Below, piece by piece: positions 8,290 to 18,113 of a stretch of DNA of 64,000 nucleotides (within the stretch, counting starts at the first letter, position 1; every line of letters begins with the position of its first letter). This DNA comes from Hyaloscypha bicolor E (lineage: Eukaryota; Ascomycota; Leotiomycetes; Helotiales; Hyaloscyphaceae), in the NCBI RefSeq assembly GCF_002865645.1, contig NW_020194619.1, positions 620,001 to 684,000 on the forward strand, given 5' to 3'. A program made the translations under genes and the position numbers. The notes under the pieces were generated by a model that saw only the letters and a program-made list of their open reading frames with translations, was not told where the DNA came from and did no database searches.

Positions 8290-9807
8290 ATGGGATCCTT
8301 AAAGTTCCTCAAGAAGATACGGGATAAGCTCGACAATTATATTGAGGACAGAGAACAAGCTCGAGAGCGTCGGTCTTCATTCAACCAACCACATCCTCGC
8401 AGCTGGAGTCCAGACCCTAACGAGGGAGAACGGAAACGCAGGAAATCCTACGACGAGAGTAGTCGAAGACCCATCCACACGCATCTTAATAGCCACAAAA
8501 TAGTAATGGCCGAGAAGCTAGCTCGGAAGATCAGCAATGGCGAAGGACCAAATCGAGGTCGAAAATCGGAAGGTAACCTGCCGAGTCCTCGTCAATCCCG
8601 AGATGTTGCCATCACTCCCGGAGGTGGTGGCAGGGAAAGGTCTCCAAGAAGATCAGATAGTGTGCTTGTTCGTAAGAGACAAGAAAACCAGAGGGGAACG
8701 AATCATCTGAGAGAAGACAGGCCTCGGGCGTCGAATGAACAAGTGAACCGACCTCGAGAGAAGTTTCCACCTGTGCCACCGATTCCCCCACAGTGGACCA
8801 AGGAAGCTCGGAACAACACATCGCTATCGTCACGAGCTGAAAATCAGTTAGGGCAACGAGGGAACCTGCAAACCGAGGAATATGAAAGGTTGCAGCGAGA
8901 GTCTATGGCAAAGAAAGTCCAGAAGCAGCCAACCGTAGATTGGGATGCGATGTTAAGAGAGAAGAACGAACAAGTAAGACTGGCTGCTGAAACAAAAAGG
9001 CGAGAAGAAGAGCAAAAATGGAAGAGTGCTGAACAAAGACGGCGAGCTGAAGAGCAGGCAGTGGCTGCTCCTCGCAAGTTGGAGGAAGTTCAGCAGAAGA
9101 AGAAGCAAGAAGCTGTTCGTCAACGTGAACGAGAGGCAGCCGAGAAAATTAGACAAGAAGCAAGAGAGAGAGAAGCTATCCGTCAACTAAAACGGGACAT
9201 CCGTCAACGAGCAATGGAGCAGCAGCACGCTTCCAAAACTAGGGAAACTGAGCGTCAACGCGAACAAGTGAAGACTGAAAAGCGGAGAAAGGCGGAAGAG
9301 GCCGAGAAAAAGGTAAATGCAGACAGAGTCAAGCGTGAGAATGAGGCGAGGCGACTGCGGGCATTCGGCCCTCTCCACCAGCGACGACCTGCTTGGCCAA
9401 ATTCTCCCGCCATTGCCGGTTCTGGTCCTCAAGGCAAACCGCTCGAAAGAAATGGAACCGATCCAGTCCGACGAAGGCCAACAGGTAACAGTGGTCAACA
9501 GCCTAGCAGACAGGAGCCGCGGGTTCCAGTAAGGAGAAACAGTGAGCCCAACACGCCCCAGAGAAATGACAGCGTTCAAAATAAGCTTCCAGTGCTCGCT
9601 GCATTGACCGAGGAGAATTTGCGGGCCCAAGCCGCTGATTCCGACGATTCTGATATTGATCCATTAGGCAGGGGTCTGGGAGACAACATGAGGACGTTTC
9701 TATGTGGATTCGCTGTCCCCACTATACTCCAGTCCGATCTCACCCCTTCGATCGAGGACGAAGAGGTCGAAAACAAAGCCAAGAAAAGGAACAAGCCTAA
9801 TAAATAA
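8290..9807 (+). CDS. Orphan coiled-coil, charged low-complexity protein (505 aa)
   Basis: Single exon, start MGSLKFLKKIRDKLDNYIEDRE. Residues 20-190 are Arg/Ser/Pro-rich and disordered. Residues about 195-365 are an almost continuous run of Glu/Arg/Lys/Gln/Ala heptads (KRREEEQKWKSAEQRRRAEE and following) predicted to form a long single helix or coiled coil. Residues about 370-450 are Pro/Arg/Asn-rich, and the C-terminus has an acidic stretch DSDDSDIDPLG then a basic tail KAKKRNKPNK. No enzymatic motif or signal peptide. It lies in the orphan/transposon island with the gene at 7169, but shares no clear motif with it. Function unknown; a structural or cytoskeletal-type role would be a guess from composition only. 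Confidence 0.6.
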   Translation: MGSLKFLKKIRDKLDNYIEDREQARERRSSFNQPHPRSWSPDPNEGERKRRKSYDESSRRPIHTHLNSHKIVMAEKLARKISNGEGPNRGRKSEGNLPSPRQSRDVAITPGGGGRERSPRRSDSVLVRKRQENQRGTNHLREDRPRASNEQVNRPREKFPPVPPIPPQWTKEARNNTSLSSRAENQLGQRGNLQTEEYERLQRESMAKKVQKQPTVDWDAMLREKNEQVRLAAETKRREEEQKWKSAEQRRRAEEQAVAAPRKLEEVQQKKKQEAVRQREREAAEKIRQEAREREAIRQLKRDIRQRAMEQQHASKTRETERQREQVKTEKRRKAEEAEKKVNADRVKRENEARRLRAFGPLHQRRPAWPNSPAIAGSGPQGKPLERNGTDPVRRRPTGNSGQQPSRQEPRVPVRRNSEPNTPQRNDSVQNKLPVLAALTEENLRAQAADSDDSDIDPLGRGLGDNMRTFLCGFAVPTILQSDLTPSIEDEEVENKAKKRNKPNK

Positions 9808-10097
9808 TGAGGTCTGGACGACCTTGTTGGCTAGTCACGACGTGGCACTTGCTCGTATCTATCTATCTTGGCTTGGGCAGCTGAGACGGAGGTGGGTTTC
9901 TCTAATGTATAATCCTTGCACCGATCCTCGAGGAATTAGAGTTTGTTTGGAGAGGAACGGAGATTGGCGAGAATTATATGTAACACCGATCTCAATAGAA
10001 TTCATGACGAAGACTTTCCTTGTATCTTCCAAATGGGATTTCGTCACGCTGTGCGCCGTTGTGCCACGCCCTCCTGACGCCGAGTCCATGGAAATCT

Positions 10098-11832
10098 TCA
10101 ACATCGAATCTCAACACCACCTCTGCTAACAGTCAAGTATTTCACCCCTTTATAGGGCTTGACGCCTTCTCCCAGGCCTCGACTTTTCCTCGTATCAATC
10201 ACCAGGCTTTCGACCTTGATTCCAGATGCCAACCAACCCTTGACAGAGAAGCTGACCATTGCCGAGCTCGGCATAAGAATCTTGTTTTGTGCAATCTTCT
10301 TAGAATCTTTTTGTACGACCGTCATCTCCGTTTTAGGAGCTGCGACAGGGTGACTCTGATACGGTTCCTCCTCGTAATTATAACCCCCATCGAGTCTGAA
10401 TCCATTCGCATCAAAGTCTTCGTCATCTGAAAGAGGTCCAACCAGAGTACATCGCAGCGTAGCTCCACCTGCAACAGCTTCCTTCGCTGGAATGTTCCAT
10501 TCTAGTTTCCTCTCGCCGGGGTTATAGGTAGTATCGCCTCGACTTGCTCGGATTTCGGATAGATTCCTTACATCGGATGGCAGAGGAACCGTGACGACTA
10601 GATCTTCCAAAGCTGGTGTCGAAGAGGTTCCTACATGACTCCCACCAAGGCCTCCAAAGCCTGATCCACTCCGACCTCCGGGAAGACTGCTGCTTCGGGA
10701 GGAAGATCCTGAAATTGAGGAGTTTCCTTGGCCGGAGACTTTGGTAATGAACAGCCTGACCTCAAAGTCCGAACCTGTGGGGCCAAGACTTGTCTTTACT
10801 TCCACATTGACAGGCAATTTCAAGTTCGAAGAATTAGTAATGCCAACTTTACCATTCTGAAGTGGCAGTAAATCAACCTCATAACCAGCGAGGACAAACC
10901 TTCCATCCGGCGGAACAAAACTCAATTCTCCTGGCTTTTCCCGCCATCTTGCTAATCTTACACAGGGGTGGAAGACCGGTAACTCCATAACGCTGTTGAT
11001 GTTTTGCCTTCCGGATGGCGTTGAAAGGTTCAACAGCAAATCCGGAACACCTGATATTTTTGATGTAAAGGCAATGGTACCATTCGCAAAAGCTGCTAGA
11101 GGCCGTCCCGAAGGTGCCAAGGTGACTGAAAGTGTCTCAACTAAATCCACATACAGCTCATTAGAGGTATGCCGCACATTTGCTCTTCGCCATGGCAAAG
11201 CAGGAGTATTTGCTGCCAATGAACCGGTCGAAGATATGGCGGACATATTTGAGGGCGCTGAGAAACCTGGTTTTCTGTCGACAGAGATTAGTTTAGAAAT
11301 TAAACCCCAGTAAAGCTACCCACCCAGGAATATTGATTCCTCCTAATAATTTCCCAATCCACCCTTCAACTTCTACTACGTCTCTCAAAGCATTTGGCTC
11401 GGTCGTGCTCACTGCACCAGCATCACACATCTCATTTAAAAGTTGGGCCACGACATCATAGCTGCTTTCCACCTTGTGGGCCAATAATGGCGCCCCAATA
11501 AACTCCTCAAATACATCTATGACCCGGTGTAGGAACTCCAGCGCGAGCAGAGGCTCGATTTCGGTGGAGGAGGTCAGGAGGAAGAGGAGGTGGCAGTGGA
11601 TGAGGCTGAAGACAAGAGTTGGTGGAGAGGTATTCGGAAGGTATATTAGGTTCGGCCGAGGAGTAGGTTGTCCTAGGTATAAAGGGAGAAGTTGGGGTGC
11701 GGTAAGAGGTCGCGAGGTATAGGGATGGGCGAGAATTGGCCGGCTTGACAGTCAGCTATTGAAATATCACAGGGGCAATTCTGCTTACTTGTGTTCATCA
11801 TAAATGTACAGAGCCTCTATAGCCCCGTTCAT
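10098..11832 (-). CDS. AP-3 adaptor complex subunit mu (Apm3)
   Basis: Medium subunit of the AP-3 coat that sorts cargo from Golgi/endosomes directly to the vacuole. Exons 11832-11789, 11743-11324 and 11274-10098 join in phase to give 546 residues. The N-terminus MNGAIEALYIYDEHN begins the longin-type domain (residues 1 to about 145) with EPLLALEFLHRVIDVFEEF and APLLAHKVESSYDVVAQLL. A linker with TEPNALRDVV leads to the mu-homology cargo-binding domain (about 190-546) starting WRRANVRHTSNELYVDLVE and closing with GVKPYKGVKYLTVSRGGVE. A Ser/Gly-rich loop near residue 380 is an insertion typical of fungal members. Introns are 45 and 49 nt. Confident family assignment. Confidence 0.93.
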
Positions 11833-12031
11833 TGTTGGTTCTTGCTGCTATTGAATCATTTGATGCGCGGAGAGTGTTTAGATTGGGGTGTGCTGTTGGT
11901 AGATCATGATTGCACCAGACGTACGTGGGGTGTCAAATGCGGCCGCCTCAGCCATGAAGCTCATTTCATGAGCCCCCAAATCTTCTTTCTACACCAACAC
12001 AGTCATTACAGTAACTTGGCGCTCACCCACG

Positions 12032-12376
12032 ATGGCAAGCTCGAGCACTCCTCGCATAGAGGCGCTTTCAAGACCTGAACCGCTCAAAGAAGTTCTCGCG
12101 CAGGACAAATTTGAAGACTGCTTGCCTTGCAGAATCACTGGTAGGAAGAAGCTGGCTTTCGTCTAGCACCCAAATTTTGTTGACCATCATTTAGGGGCCG
12201 CTGCGTTTATGGGACTTGGTGTCTACAGCTACTTCTCTGGACACTCCCAGCTCAGAGCACAACAGGCCAAGATCCTACAGAGCAAGAGCTTATTCGGGTT
12301 GAAGAGTCGACAAGCTGGAATTACCGGAATCGCCCTTACACTCGCGGGAATGGGCTTTTGGAGACTCGTCAACTAG
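12032..12376 (+). CDS. DMAC1/TMEM261-like small mitochondrial membrane protein
   Basis: Exons 12032-12140 and 12195-12376 (54 nt intron GTAGGA...TTTAG) give 96 residues. The core reads FEDCLPCRITGAAAFMGLGVYSYFSGH, with a CxxC pair followed by a hydrophobic span, then a second hydrophobic segment ITGIALTLAGMGFWRL at the C-terminus. This CLPCRxxG-plus-two-helix layout matches the DUF4536/DMAC1 family; human DMAC1 helps build the distal membrane arm of complex I. Residue 1 to about 30 lacks an obvious cleavable presequence. Its own neighbour AP-3 mu is divergent to the left, about 200 bp away. Role in this fungus is by family only. Confidence 0.75.
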
Positions 12377-13246
12377 ACAGCATACCCCACTTCAGGACAG
12401 CAGCTTTGAAAGGGGTGTGTCATGGTTTTAAATCGTGGTGTCCTATTCCTCCAATGCTCCCGCACACTTCGCCTCCCTGGATCTCCACTCGGCCTTCTCT
12501 TTTTCCCAGGATCACTTTGTAAAAAAAAAGCACAGCGAAAGCAGAAAATACCACCAACCCGGCTCAGGGCAGACCACATCCAACGCCGAGTCCAATATCC
12601 CCCGTCAGCTCCATGATCGGTCCCGTTGAAACAATGGCTGGAATTACGAATCCTACGAACTGGCCCTAGCTCAATAGCAAAGTCATGCATCGGAAACGAG
12701 GACTGGGCTCATACCTTCTCATCCCATGCTCTCGATACTCGACTCCTCCCTGACCCTCGATAGCCCTATCGTCCTTGACTGAATCATTAAACAGGGCGCC
12801 AATGCGTACCCTTGTCGGTCAAAGACATGTTGAAGGGGAGTCTCTACTGTACCTGCGTGAGAATCGTAGCGCTCATAAAGAGGAAGCCAAGATGGAAGGA
12901 GAGTGTTGGCAACGGCATCACAAAGCCGCGCAATTTGAATATTGAGTGCGGTATCTTGAAATGAATACTTTTATAGCATGCAAAGACAATAAATAGATTA
13001 CAATACTTCAACGCCTTCTGTGCGATGATTACTTGTCTTCCTGAAGTTTCTTGCTTCCACCAAGCTGAATGGCCTCGTTCTCGACCCGCTCAGCGCCTGA
13101 GCGATTCGTCAAAAACGCTGGACTGCCGGTAATGCCTGCAATTATACCCCTGTAACCTGTAGAGATGGAGACATGTTTCTCCGATCCGGCTACCAAAAAT
13201 TCCCCAACTCAGCCTTGTGGTTTTTTCAACTTCAACCCCAGCAACC
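12377..13246. other. Unresolved region with two possible minus-strand small genes
   Basis: Besides the hydrophobic stretch listed separately, the minus strand from about 13214 down to a TAA at 13029-13031 is open and reads GYRGIIAGITGSPAFL then AERVENEAIQLGGSKKLQED, which looks coding-like, but no ATG lies in frame before an upstream stop. An upstream exon would have to overlap the RRP4 promoter or first exon. I could not build a clean model. Confidence 0.25.
12420..12828 (-). other. Possible small membrane-protein gene, not resolved
   Basis: From an ATG at 12828 (MSLTDK, good context) an exon chain could lead to a frame reading GQFVGFVIPAIVSTGPIMEL, then an in-frame TGA, then AGLVVFSAFAVLFFYKVILG and a glycine-rich end closing with a TGA at 12420-12422. 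The two hydrophobic segments look like membrane helices. The splice from the ATG exon does not stay in frame with a GT donor, and the TGA interrupts the body, so this is either a pseudogene, a gene with introns I misplaced, or chance. No family recognised. Confidence 0.25.
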
Positions 13247-14315
13247 ATGGCAATCACGATTCTGGCCCCAGCTCCTACTGTTCCTTATCAAACAAGGAAT
13301 GACGCGGATGATGATGATGAGAATGGCGGTGTTGATTTGGAAGGGGATTCTGATATGCGACCTTCAAAAAGAGCTCGGCGAGGCAAGGATATCGTAACAC
13401 CTGGAGAGACGGTCACAGATGATCCGCAATGGATGAGGTATACATCTCAATGCCTTCGTATGTAGTTGTTTTACTAACTACATTTCAAGAGGTCATGGCA
13501 CATACATTGCGCCTTCCAGCACAGAAATCATTGCAACGGTAGCAGGCACAGTCCAAAAGACAAACAAGCTTCTCTCTGTCCGGCCCTTACGAGCGCGTTA
13601 TACCCCCGAAATTGGCGACTTGGTCGTAGGGCGTATAATCGAAGTACAATCCAAGCGTTGGCGCGTTGACGTTGGAGCTCCCGTACTGGCTGGTCTTCCA
13701 CTTTCAGCCATCAACTTGCCTGGAGGCATCCTGCGGAAGAGAACAGAGACAGACGAATTGCAAATCAGGACATTCTTCAGCGAAGGCGACCTATTGGTAG
13801 CGGAGGTACAGAGTCTGTATCAAGATGGAAGCGCCAGTTTACACACGAGGAGTTTGAAGTATGGGAAGCTGAGGAATGGAGTATTTATCAGTGTCAGCGG
13901 AACAGGCGGTGGAGGAGGTGTGGTCAGAGCTAGGAGGCAAGTATGGACAATCGATACTGATCATGGCGGGGGAAAGGTCGATGTGATATTGGGAGTTAAT
14001 GGTTACATCTGGATCAGCAAACACGTCGAAGTCGCTGGAGGTGATACTGCCATCACGAGGATTGAGGAGAACGTCAGCAGTACCATCTATTCGAGTCAAA
14101 ACGACGAAATTCCTGCCGAGACAAGAAGAGAAATTGCGAGGATCAGAGGCGTTATTACATTGCTTGTAGAAGAGGGGTTGAGGGTCGATGAAGATATGGT
14201 CATGAGGGGCTATGAAGCCGCTGTCATGGTTGATGATGAGAATCCGGGCGAGAGTACCACGTACCTTGGAGGAGACATGGGAAAGAGAGTTCTGGAGATG
14301 TTGAGCGGTACATAG
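13247..14315 (+). CDS. RRP4: Exosome complex subunit Rrp4
   Basis: RNA-binding cap subunit of the nuclear and cytoplasmic RNA exosome. Exons 13247-13437 and 13490-14315 (52 nt intron with TTACTAAC branch site) give 338 residues. After an acidic patch [11 protein letters not shown] and a basic KRARRGKD, the N-terminal domain leads into the S1 domain (about 80-160; [38 protein letters not shown]) and the KH domain (about 200-300; [14 protein letters not shown], which carries the Gly-rich GxNG loop of Rrp4). Length fits yeast Rrp4 (359). Same-strand neighbour to the DMAC1-like gene. Confidence 0.95.
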
Positions 14316-14550
14316 TTGGTCCATTGTCCGAACAAAACACTTTCCAAATTCCTTCGGGCCCGGCTGGTCTAGATTTCCGCATGTAGCAGCTTCTATTGAC
14401 ACTATTACAGAGCAGCCAGCTGTCAATAATGAGGGAAGAAAACTACGATTCTATTCGTGTTTCATGAGACCGAGGTAAGAAGCACGAAAGCTGCGGCTGG
14501 AGAAAGCCGTAAGGATCAGATGTGCCTGCGAGATTTAGCGATTCTGTTTG

Positions 14551-15482
14551 ACGATTACTGATCAACGATTACTATTCACCCCGGACCGCGGCGACTCAAC
14601 ACCTCCTCGTGGTGCGGTCTGGTAACCTGGAGCAATCGGTGGACCGACTGCTCTATCTCTTTGGAGGAGTACAAGGCTAGGATTGAGTCCCGAACTAGTG
14701 ACAATAATAGAATCTCCTCCTTTACTACCGCCACCGCTCCGACTCGAGACACCGTATCTCCTCTATTATTCAATGTCAATACACAAGATTTGCCCGCCCG
14801 TCTCTAATCGACTAAGACTTTATAAGAAATCGGTACCTTATTTCGCTCGTTTAATAAAGGGAGTCTAACCCTTATGCGCTAATAACGCATACCTTTAGCT
14901 AGGTTAAGGAGATATTAGGGACATATCCTAACGGGCATTTTTGCACTTGGGTTTATTTATATTATCAAGAGGCTTAGGTTATAGAGGCATATTAAGGCTT
15001 AGAGGCAATATCAGGCGTGTTTACAAACGAAAAGGATACTTTGGTAGAATGGTTCCTGTCCCTCTTCCTTTAAGCGTCAGCGTCTACGGCCGGAGTCCGT
15101 CCCTGAACATTAAACTACTTATCCTGGAGGAGCAATAACCGGATTGAGATCCAGAAGGGGAGTTTTCGGGCTTTCTCCCGAGGCGGATGGCCTGGAGATC
15201 CGAAAGGCAGTCATGCTAGGCTAGTCTGGGGCTGTGGACAAGGCTTTCTTGGTGTAGACTATCCCTTTCGTGTGTAGTAGTCGAGAAAAAAGGGGGGACT
15301 AGAGATTTTATAGCGGAGACGAATATAAATACTAATGCGATTAGCAATTGCGAATAGCTTCGTTTTAGTGATTTCTCTATGAGCTATATATATACGAGTG
15401 CGATAATGCTTGCGCACGCAAAATGAGGTATCTTGGCTGCGGCCGAATTTTTGGTGAATAGTAATCGTGAATCAGTAATCGT
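14551..15482. mobile_element. Degenerate TIR element, about 930 bp
   Basis: 30 bp termini match as inverted repeats at 28 of 30 positions: 14551-14580 against the reverse complement of 15453-15482. Each terminus contains the nonamer ACGATTACT twice. The interior has no long frame; fragments on either strand are cut by stops and the middle (about 14860-15100) is TA- and TAG-rich, as in decayed repeats. I could not define a target duplication, so the superfamily stays open. It sits in the otherwise gene-free space between RRP4 and the alcohol dehydrogenase gene. Confidence 0.6.
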
Positions 15483-16278
15483 TAATAGATCTCGCTGGCA
15501 TTACGGCTTTCCGTATGCGGCGCATCTACCACTCCTGCGGCCGCATCCCTGACGGTCTGACAATGAAGCAACTATTTCGGATGGCTTTCTGCTAGAATTT
15601 CACGAACAATGAAGCTGCTTGCAACAATTACAGGGTTCCAGATAACATATTTCTGCTCACACAGAAATTTTATGGAAGTTTCAAATCCAATTTCAGGGTT
15701 TGTGGGGTGTGAATCTCTCTACAGAAACCACTACGGTAACTCACTATTCCTTTCGGCGATAAAAAAAATCTCCTTTATCGAAGCGAAACACTAGAGACGT
15801 CACTTCTTTGGTGTCGAATCGAGGGAAGCGACGTGAGAGCATGCGATTCAGTGCCATATTATCCATGTCTGTTCTCAATGTGGACCAGATCGCGAAAGAC
15901 TGCCGGAACCCCTCTCTTCGGACCCATCAGACGGGTTGCCGTGGCCAATTGATGTCACTTGTGTGGTTGCTGGTGGGTCTTTGTGTGGTTCTAGATTTTT
16001 TCTCTGCCTGACCCCGACATGGCATGGATAATTCTTCAACTGTGACAGCATGATAATGGGGCTGCTTAAAAATCATGGATCGAAGCTCCGAAAATGTATT
16101 TTGTTGATCTCATCATCTCCGAAGGTTTGTTGTTATCGTCAAGTGTGTTTCCTCGTATAAGTAGTTCGCGGTTTTCACCTCACAATTCTCTTCGGGCAGC
16201 AAGAATCCACTTTACAATCTTCCACTACTTCTTTACACAACCGAATTTCCAATCCAGTCAAATCAAGAAAACACAGTC
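15483..16278. promoter_or_regulatory. Upstream region and leader of the alcohol dehydrogenase gene
   Basis: Nearly 800 bp without coding sequence. The last 100 bp are CT/CA-rich (for example CTTTACAATCTTCCACTAC and CAAATCAAGAAAACACAGTC before the ATG), typical of leaders of well-expressed fungal genes, and a TATA-like CGTATAAGTAG lies near 16155. No repeated activator motif recognised. Confidence 0.35.
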
Positions 16279-17319
16279 ATGGTTGAATTCACAATCTTCA
16301 AAGGTTCGAAGCAGGGGAAGATTATCAAAAGCACGACCCAGAAGGAGCTCAAACCAGATGAGGTTCTCATCAAAGTCACCCACTCTGGTGTTTGCGGTAC
16401 AGATGAGCATTATAAGCACACAGACATGGCACTGGGACATGAAGGTGCAGGGGTTGTCGAGGCAAGATCCCTTCAGTTCATGAGGCTACTCAAGCTAATC
16501 ATTAACCAGGAAGTCGGTTCATCAGTCAAGAATTTTCGACAGGGCGATTCAGTAGGATGGGGATATCAGACCGGGAGCTGCGGCCACTGTAAACAATGCC
16601 TCACCGGCCACGAGACAATGTGCGCTGAGCGGCAAATGTACGGGTACGCCAACCATGACCAAGGCTCCTTCTCCTCGAAAGCCATCTGGAAAGCCGACTA
16701 CATCTACAACATTCCCTCTTCAATCCCGCGCGAGTATGCAGCACCGCTGATGTGCGGCGGAGCAACAGTCTTCAATGCCTTACATTCCTTCAACGTCAAG
16801 GCCACAGACCGCGTTGGCATAATCGGTGTAGGCGGACTCGGACATCTCGCCATCCAATTCGCATCAAAGATGGGCTGCCAAGTCGTCGTCTTCTCCAGCA
16901 CAGACAACAAGAAAGACGAAGCCCTCAAACTCGGAGCTGATGAATTCATCGCCACGAAAGGCGCCAAAGAGCTTCGTGTTTCCAGCACCATCGATCACCT
17001 CCTCGTTACCACCTCTTTCCAGCCAGACTGGAAGCAATTCCTGCCCATCATGGCACCTGGCGGAACAATCTATCCTCTCACTGTCTCGCCAGAGGACTTG
17101 AAGATCCCATATATGCCTATCCTTGCAGGCGAGTTGAAGATTCAGGGATCGCTAGTTGCTGCCAGGCAGGTGCATCGGGAGATGTTGTCTTTTGCGGCGC
17201 ATCACCAGATTAGGCCTATTATTGAGCAGTTCCCCATGACTGTTGAGGGTATTGAGGAGAGTATGAAGAAGTTGGAGGATGGGAAGATGAGATATCGGGG
17301 TGTGGTTGTCGCACAGTAA
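16279..17319 (+). CDS. Zinc-dependent alcohol dehydrogenase (MDR family)
   Basis: Medium-chain alcohol/aldehyde oxidoreductase. With exons 16279-16461 and 16510-17319 the protein has 330 residues. Catalytic zinc ligands are C39 (GVCGTDEHY), H54/E55 (GHEGAGVVEEVG) and C143 (APLMCGG); structural zinc ligands are C85, C88, C91 and C99 (CGHCKQCLTGHETMC). The cofactor loop GVGGLG is at 167-172; the SSTDNKK loop after the second strand suggests NADP(H), as in the ADH6/cinnamyl-alcohol dehydrogenase group. The intron begins GCAAGA (see findings) and has 48 nt without a stop, so an unspliced mRNA would add 16 residues inside the conserved VVEEVG motif. Convergent with the aldehyde dehydrogenase gene. 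Confidence 0.9.
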   Translation: MVEFTIFKGSKQGKIIKSTTQKELKPDEVLIKVTHSGVCGTDEHYKHTDMALGHEGAGVVEARSLQFMRLLKLIINQEVGSSVKNFRQGDSVGWGYQTGSCGHCKQCLTGHETMCAERQMYGYANHDQGSFSSKAIWKADYIYNIPSSIPREYAAPLMCGGATVFNALHSFNVKATDRVGIIGVGGLGHLAIQFASKMGCQVVVFSSTDNKKDEALKLGADEFIATKGAKELRVSSTIDHLLVTTSFQPDWKQFLPIMAPGGTIYPLTVSPEDLKIPYMPILAGELKIQGSLVAARQVHREMLSFAAHHQIRPIIEQFPMTVEGIEESMKKLEDGKMRYRGVVVAQ

Positions 17320-18113
17320 ATGTGGTGCTGGGGGACTTTGTAATATAGGATGCATCGGAGTGGCGTATAAGTAGGAGCGATTGATATTTATAGAAAATAG
17401 ATACACAGATATAGGATACTTCTTTGCTCAACGGAATTTCCAGTGTGCAAAATGTAAGAGGCGAATATTGATGGTCAAAGTGGTTGCTTGGCGGCGAAGG
17501 GGCGAAAAGTGCCACATTAAGCTTAACCAGCCCCGGGATCTTTAAAAACGTTCAAGAAAGATTAGGTTCCATCTGGTCTCTCCCCGGAACGACACAGTGC
17601 CCATTTAACCAACCGTCCTGAAGACAATACCTCTGGGCACGTGATATCATATTTCACGAAACTCAGGCTGTCACCACTTCCCCAACTCCGAGGAGCGGAT
17701 GCACCCGTTACGATGTGCAACAAAGCCAAAGCGATCTCCGTTCCAAGACTATCATCCACTGCGTAATTTTCACGGGTGGCAACTTTGCATCAACCAGTCA
17801 GTGGTGAAGCTTCTCCTCGGGAGTAAGCGACCTGCATGAGAAGATAGGGGTGTATATTCATAGTCCAGTACTAGACGTAGTCTTATTAGGAATCAAGATG
17901 GAGATGTGCCCCGAGGATATTGTGGATGGAATCCGATATGCAACAAAGATTGCTTGACAAATATCAAAACTGTGTCGTGTGACAAGACAAGGAGTTTCCT
18001 GTCCCCAGTGCTTCCTGGCCCGTAAACATTGCTCCAAGCCCAAAAGAGTGCTTAATAATCATACATGGTCCAACTTCGCACTCATATCGACTTTTGAACC
18101 AATCGTCCCTCTT
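17320..18113. other. Convergent intergenic region
   Basis: About 790 bp between the 3' ends of the ADH and ALDH genes. It should hold both 3' UTRs. No further gene or repeat seen. Confidence 0.4.

Noticed and set aside
9187..9630. 147-codon minus-strand ORF opposite the orphan coiled-coil gene
   Set aside because: Explained by codon bias of the sense strand; the sense frame is 505 codons with consistent composition.
14576..14779. 68-codon minus-strand ORF inside the degenerate TIR element as a transposase
   Set aside because: Too short, no recognisable HTH or DDE motif, and surrounded by stops.
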